Below, piece after piece: positions 23,344 to 31,517 of a stretch of DNA of 36,699 nt. A program made the position numbers and the translations under genes. The first letter of the stretch is position 1; the number at the start of each line of letters is the position of its first letter. Source of the stretch: Terriglobales bacterium (lineage in GTDB: Bacteria; Acidobacteriota; Terriglobia; Terriglobales; SCQP01). The stretch is from assembly GCA_025450725.1 (NCBI GenBank), contig JANWLQ010000005.1:1-36699 (forward strand), given 5' to 3'. The notes below the pieces were generated by a model. That model ran no database searches. It worked only from the letters and a program-made list of their open reading frames with translations, and was not told the origin of the DNA.

Positions 23344-24717
23344 CTAGCCGCGAGCCGGGGCGGCATTGGCGACCGGTCCGCGAAGTTTTTTATGCCGGAC
23401 GGAAGTCAGATCGGCCTCGGTGACGACTATTTTGGCGGGGGCCTTGAAATTTGCCAACTCTTGCAGGCAGGCCTTGCGTAAGCGCAGCTTCAAGGCAGCC
23501 GCGTCTTCGGGCGCCAAGAGGCGCACGGTGGCGACGACGATGTGGCCCAGCAGAGGATGAGATTCGCCGTACACGGCGGCATCCCGGATATTGTCCTGCC
23601 GAAGGAGAACCTCTTCGACTTCGGCGGGGTAGACTTTCTGGCCTCCGACATTGATAAGGTCGGAGGTGCGACCCAGGATGCGAAAGTATTCACCGTCGAC
23701 TTCGACTGAATCATGGGTGTTGAACCAGCCGTCCTGGTCGAATTCCGAGGGGGCATTGAGATAACCGACCATGGCGTATTGCGATCGGATCCAAAGGACG
23801 CCATCCACCACCTTGGTGGCAAAGCCCTCACCGCCGATGCGGACCCAGGTGGAGCCGTCGGCGCGTGAGCGCGAGTGTAGGACCCCCACCTCGGACAGGC
23901 CGTAGGTCTGCTGCAGTTCAGCCCAGGGAAATTCGGCACGAACCCGGTCGAGGGTGGCCTGGGGCATGACTTCGGTGCCGTAGCTAATCCGGTTCAAACT
24001 TTTGAGAGTGTAGTTTTTATAAACCCCGGAGACCATCAGCATGGTCAAGAACGAGGGCGTGGTAGGCAGCAAAGTCACGTGGTGACGATCAATGGCGGTG
24101 CAGACTGCATCAACGCTGCGCTCTCTCACCGTGACCACGGTACCGAGGCTGGCGGTGATGGCCATCAAGGTATTGATCCCTCCAAAGTGGTCGAGCATGA
24201 GAAAGGGAATGGCAACGACAGGCTGGCGCGGCTTGATAAATTTTCCCGCCACCCGGGCGAGGTCGTGCAGGATGCCTTTCGGCTGTCCGGTGGAACCGGA
24301 GCTAAATAGAATCAGGCCGGGAGCCTGCCCGGCGCGAAATGGGGCGAGAATCGGCTCGGAGGTGAGCGGGGCGACGGGGTGGGGAGCGAGGGAAAAATCG
24401 GCGGCGGTCGGGTCAAATTCCGCCCGCCACTCGCAGCCGGAGATACGCAAGGCGGCTTCGTGCTCGATGACCCCCTGGCGCGCGAGGGGGATGGCCAGAC
24501 AGCGGCGGCGGGCGAGTGCCATGAGGAGGCAGAAAACCGCTGGCGAATAATCGCCGACGGCGGCGACGCGATCGCCGGGGGCGACGTGTGCGGCTTCCAG
24601 GCGCTTTTCGCAGGCGAGGATGCGCGCGAGGACGTCGGAGTAGCTAACTTCCGTATCTTCGTGGATAAAGGCGGTACGGTCGCCGCCTTCCCGGAGCCGT
24701 TCGAAGAACCAATCCAA
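23344..24717 (-). CDS. AMP-forming acyl/amino-acid ligase, possible ACP-loading enzyme
   Basis: ANL-superfamily adenylating enzyme of 457 aa, starting at a TTG one base after the ACP gene's stop. The core motifs are intact: LILFSSGSTGQPKG (A3), YGTEVMP, QQTYGLSEVG (A5), DGWFNTHDSVEVDGEYFRILGR (A7/A8), VGGQKVYPAEVEE, and the C-terminal VRHKKLRG with the catalytic Lys. It is somewhat shorter than typical 500-550-aa acyl-CoA synthetases. It likely activates a small carboxylic acid as the AMP ester and passes it to the phosphopantetheine of the adjacent ACP or to CoA. The substrate is unknown. The immediate coupling to the ACP and FkbH-type genes is the best clue to its role. Confidence 0.88.
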   Translation of the reverse strand: MDWFFERLREGGDRTAFIHEDTEVSYSDVLARILACEKRLEAAHVAPGDRVAAVGDYSPAVFCLLMALARRRCLAIPLARQGVIEHEAALRISGCEWRAEFDPTAADFSLAPHPVAPLTSEPILAPFRAGQAPGLILFSSGSTGQPKGILHDLARVAGKFIKPRQPVVAIPFLMLDHFGGINTLMAITASLGTVVTVRERSVDAVCTAIDRHHVTLLPTTPSFLTMLMVSGVYKNYTLKSLNRISYGTEVMPQATLDRVRAEFPWAELQQTYGLSEVGVLHSRSRADGSTWVRIGGEGFATKVVDGVLWIRSQYAMVGYLNAPSEFDQDGWFNTHDSVEVDGEYFRILGRTSDLINVGGQKVYPAEVEEVLLRQDNIRDAAVYGESHPLLGHIVVATVRLLAPEDAAALKLRLRKACLQELANFKAPAKIVVTEADLTSVRHKKLRGPVANAAPARG

Positions 24718-24718
24718 A

Positions 24719-24964
24719 TTAGACCTCTTTCAGTTGTTCGCTCACGGTCAAGCGCAGGAGTGGCAGCGAGGACAGATTGGCTGCCTCCTCATCGGGGATG
24801 GAAATGTGAAACTCCTCTTCGAGGGCGAGAATGAGGTTCATGTGGCGCAGCGAATCCCAGCTGCTCACGGTATCCATGCTCGCCTCGGGCGGGATGTTAC
24901 CCGGGGGTATGCCCAGAACGGCGCCGAGCACACGTTTGATGCGTTCTTCTTGGTTATCCGGCAT
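24719..24964 (-). CDS. Acyl carrier protein (second of two)
   Basis: 81-aa acidic helical protein starting MPDNQEERIKRVLG. The phosphopantetheine site is SSWDSLRHMNLI (Ser of D-S-L) near residue 37, followed by EEEFHISIPDEEAANL, which is ACP helix III. The start is ATG 24964, overlapping the FkbH gene by 11 bp. The track's 147-aa form reads back into that gene. FkbH-type proteins in known systems load a C3 unit onto such a stand-alone ACP, and the AMP ligase one base downstream is an alternative loader. Confidence 0.92.
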   Translation of the reverse strand: MPDNQEERIKRVLGAVLGIPPGNIPPEASMDTVSSWDSLRHMNLILALEEEFHISIPDEEAANLSSLPLLRLTVSEQLKEV

Positions 24965-26765
24965 GTTGAAACTTCGCCTTCGCGGGGTGATATTGACATT
25001 CGATCCAAGGGGCCTCGGGCGGACGCCAGCTGTCGAGGGAGGCCTGAAACCAGCACGGTTCGCCCTCGGCCGGCAAAGGATCAAGGCCGAGCTGTTGATA
25101 ATAATCGGCGACCATGGCGTTCTTCGCCGAGGGCAGGTAGGCGGCGCGAATGGTTGCGACACCGTGCCGCCTACATTCGGCGATGATGGCCGGCCAAATC
25201 GCCCACTCCACTCCGCGTCCGATGACGCGGCAACTCATGAGGAACGCCTCAATTTCCGCGATTTCGGGTAGATAGCGAACGACGACAACGCCGGTGAGTC
25301 CAGCCGAGCCGAAACGGTCCTCGACGTCAACGGAGAAGACGTCGGCGCACGGATCATCCATCGTGGCAGCCAGCTCGGATTGGGTATAGCGGCGGGTGGT
25401 TAAATTAAACTGATTGGATTTCTGGGTGAGTTCGCTGATGCGCGGCAGGCGAGCGCGGTCACTCCGGATGACGGCAGCGCGGAGGCCTAGCGAACGCAGA
25501 TACTCTTCGCGTGATCCGGCCGCGGATTCCAGCTCGCGGGCGGCGGCGCGTTGGCGATACTCGTGGGTCTTGCTGGCGCTTTCGGCAGCGACGCCGCCGC
25601 CCAGCATCAACTCCCGGACTTGCTGGAGCAGCGCGGGGTATTCCGCAAGCTGCGCCGGGACCTGAAGCGTCTTGACGGCGGGAAGCTGGGAGCGGACGGC
25701 CTCACACTCGAAGGGGGAATCGTCAATAAAAATCAGACTGTCGAGGCCGACATTCAACTCGGCGGCGATGGCCCGGAGATTGTCGGGCTTTTCATCCCAA
25801 TTGACCTTTTTCAGGGTCAGGCAATCATCGCGCAGCACCATGGCGGGATGGGAGCGCAGCATTTCATCCACGTCGGCAGGATTGTTCTTGCTGCACAGGC
25901 AGAGCAGCATACCCGCCCGTTCGAGCGCCCGGTATTCCTGTTGAGCTCGCCAGTAGATGCTGCCGGGAGGCTCATGGGGATCCAGTCGTACCCCCGTCAG
26001 GAGATCCTCACCGATCACCCCGCCCCACAGAGTGTTGTCGCAATCCAGCACCAAAACTTTGTAGTAATAAGTGCCGAAGCCGCGGGAGACGACGCGCAGT
26101 TTGTGAGCCCATCGATCGAGCAGCGCGGGGCGGAATGGAGCTTTGGCTCTCTGATAGAAACGCCAATCGAATGCTGCGGGAGCGCCGACGCACGCCAATA
26201 CCTCTGCACTGTCCAAGAGCTGAACTTGCGGATACGATGCCGCCTCCTCGCGCAGCACTTGATTAAAGCGACGGACCGCGCGGCCGACCGGGTCATCCCC
26301 ATCCGCGCCCGGTGCGGGGCTCATGCGGTGATACGTTGCCACCCATACTTGACGAAAACTTCGGCTCGATTCGAATACCAGCCGCCATCGTGAGCGCAGC
26401 TCGGCTTCCCGCTCCGCTAATTCCAGCTCTTCCATCGAGGCCACTTGGGCCTCGAAGGCGGGCTGAATATTGTCAAAAAGCGGCAGACAAAACACGTAGG
26501 CGACGCCGGCGCGGCGGAAGCGATCGAGATCGCCAAGGGTATTGTCATAGTCACTTTCGCTGACCCGCAGTCGGACGCCGCAGAGAGCGGCGTGACGCCG
26601 AAGATAAATGCTGAGCGGGCCGAGTGTCACGTTGGAACTGAGGCCAAACGTTATCTCCTGGGCATTGGGCGATTGTTGATCCCAGTCGGCGAGGGCTTGC
26701 ATAACTTCGCCTAATGGCGAGGCCTGATCAGCTAGAATTTCCGACGCGGAGCGATTCATTTTCAT
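24954..26765 (-). CDS. FkbH-like HAD-IIIC family protein
   Basis: 603 aa with the family's usual layout. An N-terminal SGNH/GDSL-like region of about 200 residues contains ESDYDNTLGDLDRF. The HAD domain at about 215-370 has motif I VLVLDCDNTLWGGVIGE, SKNNPADVDEM and FIDDSPFECEAVR. The C-terminal GNAT-like domain (FGSAGLTGVVVVRY ... LMSCRVIGRGVEWA) follows. Relatives convert 1,3-bisphosphoglycerate to glyceryl-S-ACP in polyketide pathways, and others sit in flagellin and polysaccharide acylation clusters. It overlaps the MaoC-SDR gene by 4 bp at its start and the ACP gene by 11 bp at its end, so it is translationally coupled to both. A glyceryl or related hydroxyacyl-ACP product is a reasonable inference but not proven. 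Confidence 0.9.
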   Translation of the reverse strand: MKMNRSASEILADQASPLGEVMQALADWDQQSPNAQEITFGLSSNVTLGPLSIYLRRHAALCGVRLRVSESDYDNTLGDLDRFRRAGVAYVFCLPLFDNIQPAFEAQVASMEELELAEREAELRSRWRLVFESSRSFRQVWVATYHRMSPAPGADGDDPVGRAVRRFNQVLREEAASYPQVQLLDSAEVLACVGAPAAFDWRFYQRAKAPFRPALLDRWAHKLRVVSRGFGTYYYKVLVLDCDNTLWGGVIGEDLLTGVRLDPHEPPGSIYWRAQQEYRALERAGMLLCLCSKNNPADVDEMLRSHPAMVLRDDCLTLKKVNWDEKPDNLRAIAAELNVGLDSLIFIDDSPFECEAVRSQLPAVKTLQVPAQLAEYPALLQQVRELMLGGGVAAESASKTHEYRQRAAARELESAAGSREEYLRSLGLRAAVIRSDRARLPRISELTQKSNQFNLTTRRYTQSELAATMDDPCADVFSVDVEDRFGSAGLTGVVVVRYLPEIAEIEAFLMSCRVIGRGVEWAIWPAIIAECRRHGVATIRAAYLPSAKNAMVADYYQQLGLDPLPAEGEPCWFQASLDSWRPPEAPWIECQYHPAKAKFQHAG

Positions 26766-27955
26766 AACATCAGGCCCCCGCCATTGATGCGCAGGGTTTG
26801 ACCAGTCACGTAGGCGGCTTCGTCAGAGACCAGATAAGCCACCGCCGACGCAATGTCGGCTGGGGCAGCCAGGCGGCGCAGAGGCAACTGGCGCGCAGTG
26901 ATCATTTGCAGCTTTTCGGGAATGTCGCCGATCATGGCAGTCGCGGTCATGCCAGGAGAAACGGAATTGACGGTGATCCCATGCGGGCCTAGCTCTGCGG
27001 CCAAACCGCGGGCCAGCATCGTAAGCGCCGCTTTGGCCATGGCGTAGGCACTCCAACCCGGAGTCGGCGCCGCATCGGCGACCTGGGAACTGATATTCAC
27101 AATCCGCCCCCAGCCGCGAGCGATCATATCGGGAATGCATTGTTGAGCCAGCATCAATGACGCGCGCACTTGGACATCAAGATGGCGCTGGCAGTCGGCC
27201 CAGGCAATGCCTGACAGCGGATGGGGCCGAATCGGAGGCGAGGCATTATTTACAAGGACATCGACCCGGCCCAAGGCTGCCTTCACCCCGTGGTATAGCG
27301 AGATGACTTCCTCTTCTCGGCTCAGATCGGCGGACACGACGCAACTCCGACCGCCCGCAGCCTGAATTTCGGCCGCCAATTGGTCGGCCTGTTCCTGATT
27401 GCGGTGACAATGGATGGCGATGGCCAGCCCGGCCCGGCTGATCCGCCGGCAGATAGCGGAGCCGATACCGCCGGCGGCGCCGGTAACCAGCGCGACGCGC
27501 GGTTCGGGCGAGGCGGGCGCCTCCTGCGGGGCGGCCACGCGCAGCATCTTTACCCTGCCCTCGCCCGCCACAACCACGTCCCCGTGCTGGTTGGTGATGC
27601 TGGTTTCCATATCCAACAGGCGTTCGCGCTCGTGCTTGCGCAGCACCGTGCAGCGAATGGTGAGTTCGTCTCCCAGGCGCACGGGCTTGCGAAACTCAAG
27701 GTTCTGGGAAAGCCAGAGGGCGCCGGGACCGGGCAGCTTGGTGCCGATGACGGTCGAGATGAAGGAGACGCCCAACATCCCGTGCACCACCACATCCTGG
27801 AAGGCGGTCTGCTGGGCGAAGTCGCGATCGAGATGCAGGGGGTTGACGTCGCCACTCAGATCGGCGAATTTTCGAACATCCGCCGATGTGATGCGGCGTA
27901 CGAGAGACTCGGAGTCACCGACGCTGATGGACTCGAATTGGGCAGGGACGGGCAA
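26762..27955 (-). CDS. Fused MaoC-type hydratase and 3-oxoacyl-ACP reductase
   Basis: 397 aa with two domains. Residues 1-140 are a hot-dog (R)-specific enoyl hydratase with the catalytic D-x-N-P-x-H motif in SGDVNPLHLDRDFA and a VVHGML follow-on. Residues 150-397 are a FabG-type SDR with TGAAGGIGSAICRR, NNASPPIRP, the Ser in NISSQVAD, YAMAKAALTMLA (Tyr/Lys) and TVNSVSPGMTATAM. Together they could reduce a 3-ketoacyl thioester to the 3-hydroxyacyl form and interconvert it with the enoyl form. The start is TTG at 27955, three bases after the KAS III stop. The stop overlaps the FkbH start (ATGA). The fusion points to one pathway using both steps on the same carrier-bound chain. Confidence 0.9.
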   Translation of the reverse strand: MPVPAQFESISVGDSESLVRRITSADVRKFADLSGDVNPLHLDRDFAQQTAFQDVVVHGMLGVSFISTVIGTKLPGPGALWLSQNLEFRKPVRLGDELTIRCTVLRKHERERLLDMETSITNQHGDVVVAGEGRVKMLRVAAPQEAPASPEPRVALVTGAAGGIGSAICRRISRAGLAIAIHCHRNQEQADQLAAEIQAAGGRSCVVSADLSREEEVISLYHGVKAALGRVDVLVNNASPPIRPHPLSGIAWADCQRHLDVQVRASLMLAQQCIPDMIARGWGRIVNISSQVADAAPTPGWSAYAMAKAALTMLARGLAAELGPHGITVNSVSPGMTATAMIGDIPEKLQMITARQLPLRRLAAPADIASAVAYLVSDEAAYVTGQTLRINGGGLML

Positions 27956-27958
27956 GTG

Positions 27959-28963
27959 TTAGGGGAGCGGCGGGCATTGCACCCAATCCCAAACGCTCGC
28001 CGCAAAATTAAAGCCGGCGCCGACCGCGGCCAGGACGATGCGATCGCCGGCGCGCAGGCGGCCCTGGGCGACGGCTTGGGAGAGGGCAATCGGGACCGAG
28101 GCGGACCCAGTATTGCCGATGTCCTGGACATTGGTAAAAGTCTGTTCCATGCCGAAGCCCATCTTTTTCATTAGATATTCAATCAGACGCAGATTGGCTT
28201 GATGAAACAAAAGAAAGTCGATCTCCCCTGGCGCCACTCCGCTCTTGGCGCACGCCTCGCGAATCACGCCGGGGAGGTGAGTAATCGCCTGTTTCCAGGT
28301 GGCCAGTCCATGCATTTCCATGAGATCCAGCTGGCGATCCGGCGCGCGGCCGTGGAAGGGGAAGCTGGAGCCCCCGCCGCGCATGCGGACGGACTCGAAA
28401 TTGGTGCTATCGGTGTGGAAGGCGGAGGCGCGGATGCCGCCGGGGGCGGGGGTGCGGGACAGGACGGCCGCGCCGGCGCCGTCGCCCACAAACATAGCCG
28501 TTTCGACGTCGGTGCCGTCGATATAGCGGGTACAAAACTCGACCCCGACGATGAGGGCGTGATTCACCGCCGGGTCGGCGCGCATGCGGTCGGCGGCCAG
28601 GGTCAGGCCGGTAACAAAGCCACAGCAATTCGCCTGAACATCGAAGATCTGAGCTCGGTTTGCTCCGAGGTCGCGGTGAAGCGCGGCGGACAACGGCGGG
28701 AAGATGTAATCGCCGGAAAAAGTACACGCAATAATCAGATCGAGGGCGCGGGCGGGGATGCCGGCCATGGCGAGAGCATCGGCGGAAGCACGACGGGCAA
28801 AGTCGCTGGCCCGGTCGCCGGGCGCGGCCTTACGGCGCTGGCGAATGCCGCTCTTTTCCAGAATCCATTCCGGCGAGACGGACAGAGACAAACATAACTC
28901 CTCATTCGTCTCGACTCGCTCGGGAAGGCAGTGTCCCACCCCTTGGATCGCAATTCCGCTCAT
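27959..28963 (-). CDS. 3-oxoacyl-ACP synthase III (FabH-like)
   Basis: 334-aa thiolase-fold condensing enzyme joining an acyl-CoA starter to malonyl-ACP, giving a 3-ketoacyl-ACP. The Cys-His-Asn triad is visible: QANCCGFVTGLTLAAD (Cys), LLFHQANLRLIEYL (His) and IGNTGSASVPIAL (Asn). The C-terminal VGAGFNFAASVW matches the family. The start is ATG 28963 (MSGIAIQGVG), overlapping the upstream hydrolase by 4 bp (ATGA). The track's 96 extra residues belong to that gene. Its place among ACP, SDR and MaoC genes, not in a fatty-acid operon, suggests a dedicated short-chain synthase for a polysaccharide acyl group. Confidence 0.92.
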   Translation of the reverse strand: MSGIAIQGVGHCLPERVETNEELCLSLSVSPEWILEKSGIRQRRKAAPGDRASDFARRASADALAMAGIPARALDLIIACTFSGDYIFPPLSAALHRDLGANRAQIFDVQANCCGFVTGLTLAADRMRADPAVNHALIVGVEFCTRYIDGTDVETAMFVGDGAGAAVLSRTPAPGGIRASAFHTDSTNFESVRMRGGGSSFPFHGRAPDRQLDLMEMHGLATWKQAITHLPGVIREACAKSGVAPGEIDFLLFHQANLRLIEYLMKKMGFGMEQTFTNVQDIGNTGSASVPIALSQAVAQGRLRAGDRIVLAAVGAGFNFAASVWDWVQCPPLP

Positions 28964-29658
28964 GGCCGCGCGGCTGCCGGCTCTGGAACTGCCTCCAGAA
29001 ACTGCCGCAAGGGGCCATTGTCGATCGCTACCTGGCCGGCATCGCCGGGCCACGCATGACCGGGGAAGATTGTCCGCCCGGGTACCAGTTCGCTCGACAA
29101 CTGACGCAGGGTGGCGCGCAACTGTTCGGGATTTTCGCCGGGGAGCCGGGAGAGGGCGAGGCCGCGGGTAAAGAGGGTGTCGCCGGTGAACCAGAATGAA
29201 TCCGTTTCGAATATGCAACTGCCGGCGGTATGGCCCGGCGAATGGCGCCAAGCGAAGCGCCGGGCGCCGGAAGCGAAGCTGCCGCGCTCGCCTTGAAGCA
29301 GTGTGGGTTGCGGCAATTGAATGCGCTGCGGCAGTTTGAATACCATGAGCATGAAATTGGCTTTTTGCAGGAGGGGCGCATCGTCGGCATGCAGCATGAC
29401 TTCGATGCCAAAGCGCTGTTGGAAATAGGCCGCACTGCCGAGATGGTCGAAGTGCGCGTGGGTACAGAGAATCAACGAGGGCACGAGTCCCGAGGCAGTG
29501 AGAAAAGCTTCAATTCCCTCGCGGTCCAAACCCGGGTCGACCATGACACATTTGGAGCCGGGATCCCGCGGGTCGGGGATGAGGAACGTATTGGAACCGA
29601 AGACCGGGCAGCGCCACCAGGATACGCCGGTGGTTTCCTTCCAATACAGGGCGTCCAT
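28960..29658 (-). CDS. Metallo-beta-lactamase-fold hydrolase
   Basis: 232-aa glyoxalase-II-like hydrolase with all metal ligands: THAHFDHLG (HxHxDH), the RHSPGHTAGS His, TGDTLFTRG and FPGHAWPGD. The N-terminal GSNTFLI and VMVDPGLD strands are standard. The start is ATG 29658 (MDALYWKE), one base after the SDR stop, and the stop overlaps the KAS III start. Such enzymes often cleave thioesters, so it may release or edit acyl groups on the cluster's ACPs. That role is inferred only from its position. The substrate cannot be read from sequence. Confidence 0.88.
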   Translation of the reverse strand: MDALYWKETTGVSWWRCPVFGSNTFLIPDPRDPGSKCVMVDPGLDREGIEAFLTASGLVPSLILCTHAHFDHLGSAAYFQQRFGIEVMLHADDAPLLQKANFMLMVFKLPQRIQLPQPTLLQGERGSFASGARRFAWRHSPGHTAGSCIFETDSFWFTGDTLFTRGLALSRLPGENPEQLRATLRQLSSELVPGRTIFPGHAWPGDAGQVAIDNGPLRQFLEAVPEPAAARP

Positions 29659-29659
29659 T

Positions 29660-30370
29660 TTAGTGGAGGCCTCCCAAAACGACGGTCTGGGCGGTGATGT
29701 AGGAGCTGTTTGGGGAGGCGAAAAAATCAATGACGTTCATAATATCCTGGGGTTGCGCGATGCGCGGAATCGGCATGCCGGCCAGGATGGCATCGATTTT
29801 TTGCCGCGGCAGCTGTGCCAGCATGTCGGTTTCGATGGCGGTGATCCCCAGGGAATTGCAAGTGATTCCCCAGCCAGCGACTTCCCGGGCCAACACGTTG
29901 TTGAAGGTTTGGAGGCCGGCCTTGGTGGCGGCATAAATCGAATCGCCGGCGGGTTCCAGGCATACCGCCATCGAGCTAATCTGGATGATGCGGCCCCACC
30001 GACGCTTGCGCATGAGCTTGGCGGCCTCGCGGCTCAACAGGCACGCGGCTTGCAGATTGACGGTAAACATGTCCTGCATCGCGCGGGTGGACATCAGCAC
30101 GGCGTACTGGGAGGTCAGCACGGCGGCGTTATTAATCAAGATATCGAGGCCGCGAGCGGCGCCAGCCAGCTCCGCACAGGCGGCCGGAATGGCTTCGGGA
30201 GAGCCGAGGTCCACCGTCAAGTGATGGTAGTCGGGATGGGCCAGCGACGACTCGCCGCGAGCCAAGCCCCAGACGGCGGCACCCTGCGGGAGCAAGTGTT
30301 CAACGATGTGGCGGCCCACCCCGCGGCTGCTGCCGGTCACGAGGGCGGTCTTGCCGGAATAAATACCCAT
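29660..30370 (-). CDS. SDR family 3-oxoacyl-ACP reductase (FabG-like)
   Basis: 236-aa classical SDR with ALVTGSSRGVGRHIVEHL, the NNAAVLTSQ motif, IIQISSMAVC (Ser), YAATKAGLQTF (Tyr/Lys) and the C-terminal ITAQTVVLGGLH typical of FabG homologues. It is expected to use NADPH to reduce a carrier-bound 3-keto group. It is the second FabG-like domain in the cassette, besides the one fused to MaoC. It starts three bases after the first ACP's stop and ends one base before the hydrolase start. Two reductases may serve two carriers or opposite stereochemistry; this is inference. Confidence 0.9.
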   Translation of the reverse strand: MGIYSGKTALVTGSSRGVGRHIVEHLLPQGAAVWGLARGESSLAHPDYHHLTVDLGSPEAIPAACAELAGAARGLDILINNAAVLTSQYAVLMSTRAMQDMFTVNLQAACLLSREAAKLMRKRRWGRIIQISSMAVCLEPAGDSIYAATKAGLQTFNNVLAREVAGWGITCNSLGITAIETDMLAQLPRQKIDAILAGMPIPRIAQPQDIMNVIDFFASPNSSYITAQTVVLGGLH

Positions 30371-30373
30371 GGG

Positions 30374-30679
30374 CTACTTCCCGGCTGATTGCAGCCGCGA
30401 GGAGATATAAGCCGTCAAGGAAGCCGGCGTGCGATAGAGCGAGTCCGACTGGGAAATGGCGTGGTCATCGGTCAGACTGAGAGGAAAGCCCAAGGCCTCG
30501 GCGAGCGAGGTTTCGACATCCACGATCACCGAAACCAGTTGCAGGGAGTCGAGCACGGCGTTGGCGCCGAAAAGCGGCATGTCCGGCGAAACCTCCAACT
30601 TCTGTCCGGCATCGAGCTCCTGGTTCAGATTTTCTACTGCCGCCAACGCGAGCTGTAAGATTCGATCATCGCTCAACAT
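30374..30679 (-). CDS. Acyl carrier protein-like protein (first of two)
   Basis: 101-aa protein starting MLSDDRILQLALAAVENLN. The carrier site is NAVLDSLQLVSVIVDVE (Ser of D-S-L) near residue 48, followed by helix III and a C-terminal TPASLTAYISSRL. It is longer and more divergent than the second ACP. The start is ATG 30679, two bases after the GNAT gene's stop. The track's 133-aa version reads into that gene. Placement between a GNAT acyltransferase and a FabG-type reductase suggests it carries the acyl group that is finally transferred. Confidence 0.85.
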   Translation of the reverse strand: MLSDDRILQLALAAVENLNQELDAGQKLEVSPDMPLFGANAVLDSLQLVSVIVDVETSLAEALGFPLSLTDDHAISQSDSLYRTPASLTAYISSRLQSAGK

Positions 30680-30681
30680 AA

Positions 30682-31311
30682 TTAAGAGTTCAATTGTTCC
30701 TTCGGGGGCACGGCGGGCGCCGACGCGGCCGGGCCAGCGGCTTGCACCAGAGACTGCATGCGCGGCAAGGCGCAATTACGATACTCCTCGGCGAGCATAC
30801 CCAAAACGACGGCGTCCTGAAGCCTGCCTTCAAGATTATAATGGCAGCGCAGGCGCCCCTCCTCACGCATGCCCAGAAAGAGTTGCCATTTGAGCATGAG
30901 GCGGTTCTCGCCGGCGATGGTACCCCACACCCGAACGAGCTGCAGCGCGTTAAAGGCGAAATCGTAAATCAGCATCATCGCTTCCACTGCGGCGGGGATG
31001 CCGCGCACCGCCTCCGGTTCGCCAATTAGAAATCTGCCAGTCTCGGCATGGCTATTGGTCAGGTCGATGCCCAGCAGCGAAACCATGCCGACGGCTCGAC
31101 CATCGGTGCGTTCGATGATGAAATTAAATTCCGACTGGGGGAGGGTGCGGATCCATTCCCGCTGGGCCGCGACGGTGGGTGCGCCCCGGTTCAAGAAGCG
31201 GGCTCGCTGGGAGTGGCGCCAACTCCAGGTAAGTTCGGCGTCGTCCGGCCGCAGGGGGCGCAGGCGGACGAAAGTTCCGTCCAGGGTGATGGAGGAGGGA
31301 AGGGGTTGCAT
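30682..31311 (-). CDS. GNAT family N-acyltransferase, candidate amino-sugar acylase
   Basis: 209-aa GNAT of the RimJ/RimL or PseH-like group: VRLRPLRPDDAELTWSWRHSQRARFL at the N-terminus, FIIERTDGRAVGMVSLLGIDL (beta strands 2-4), then the acyl-donor-binding region and WGTIAGENRLMLKWQLFLGM. PseH-like relatives acylate the amino group of nucleotide-linked amino sugars. It is first in the acyl-cassette run, after a 206-bp gap from the flippase gene, and is followed within two bases by an ACP. The natural inference is transfer of an ACP-bound acyl group to the 3-amino sugar made by the FdtA/FdtB-type enzymes. The C-terminal 20 residues are a low-complexity Ala/Pro tail. Confidence 0.85.
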   Translation of the reverse strand: MQPLPSSITLDGTFVRLRPLRPDDAELTWSWRHSQRARFLNRGAPTVAAQREWIRTLPQSEFNFIIERTDGRAVGMVSLLGIDLTNSHAETGRFLIGEPEAVRGIPAAVEAMMLIYDFAFNALQLVRVWGTIAGENRLMLKWQLFLGMREEGRLRCHYNLEGRLQDAVVLGMLAEEYRNCALPRMQSLVQAAGPAASAPAVPPKEQLNS

Positions 31312-31360
31312 TTAGCTCACCACAGTTTGTACTACTTCAAAAGGCTTTGACTGGCGCGGG

Positions 31361-31404
31361 AGTCGGACGGCCGACTGGCCGCCCTCAGCCCGCTTACAGC
31401 GGCC
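31361..31404. repeat. Two adjacent hairpins in the flippase-GNAT gap
   Basis: AGTCGG/CCGACT (6-bp stem, 4-nt loop) and GGCCGC/GCGGCC (6-bp stem, 16-nt loop) lie side by side in the 206-bp gap. The rest of the gap is AT-rich near 31425-31465 with no confident promoter. They may attenuate or end the flippase transcript, but there is no U-tract directly after them on the minus strand. Confidence 0.35.
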
Positions 31405-31517
31405 CACGCGAGGATGCAGCCATCACAATTTCAAATTATCCCTTCTTAAAAATTAGTGGACCACAAGAATACCATTCCTAGCATCGTGAGAATGACCTAG
31501 CGAGCGAAGCCAGGCGA

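Noticed and set aside
25551-26393. 280-aa plus-strand ORF
   Set aside because: Antisense shadow of the FkbH-like gene.
27380-28897. 264- and 232-aa plus-strand ORFs
   Set aside because: Antisense to the MaoC-SDR fusion and KAS III genes, whose catalytic motifs are all on the minus strand.
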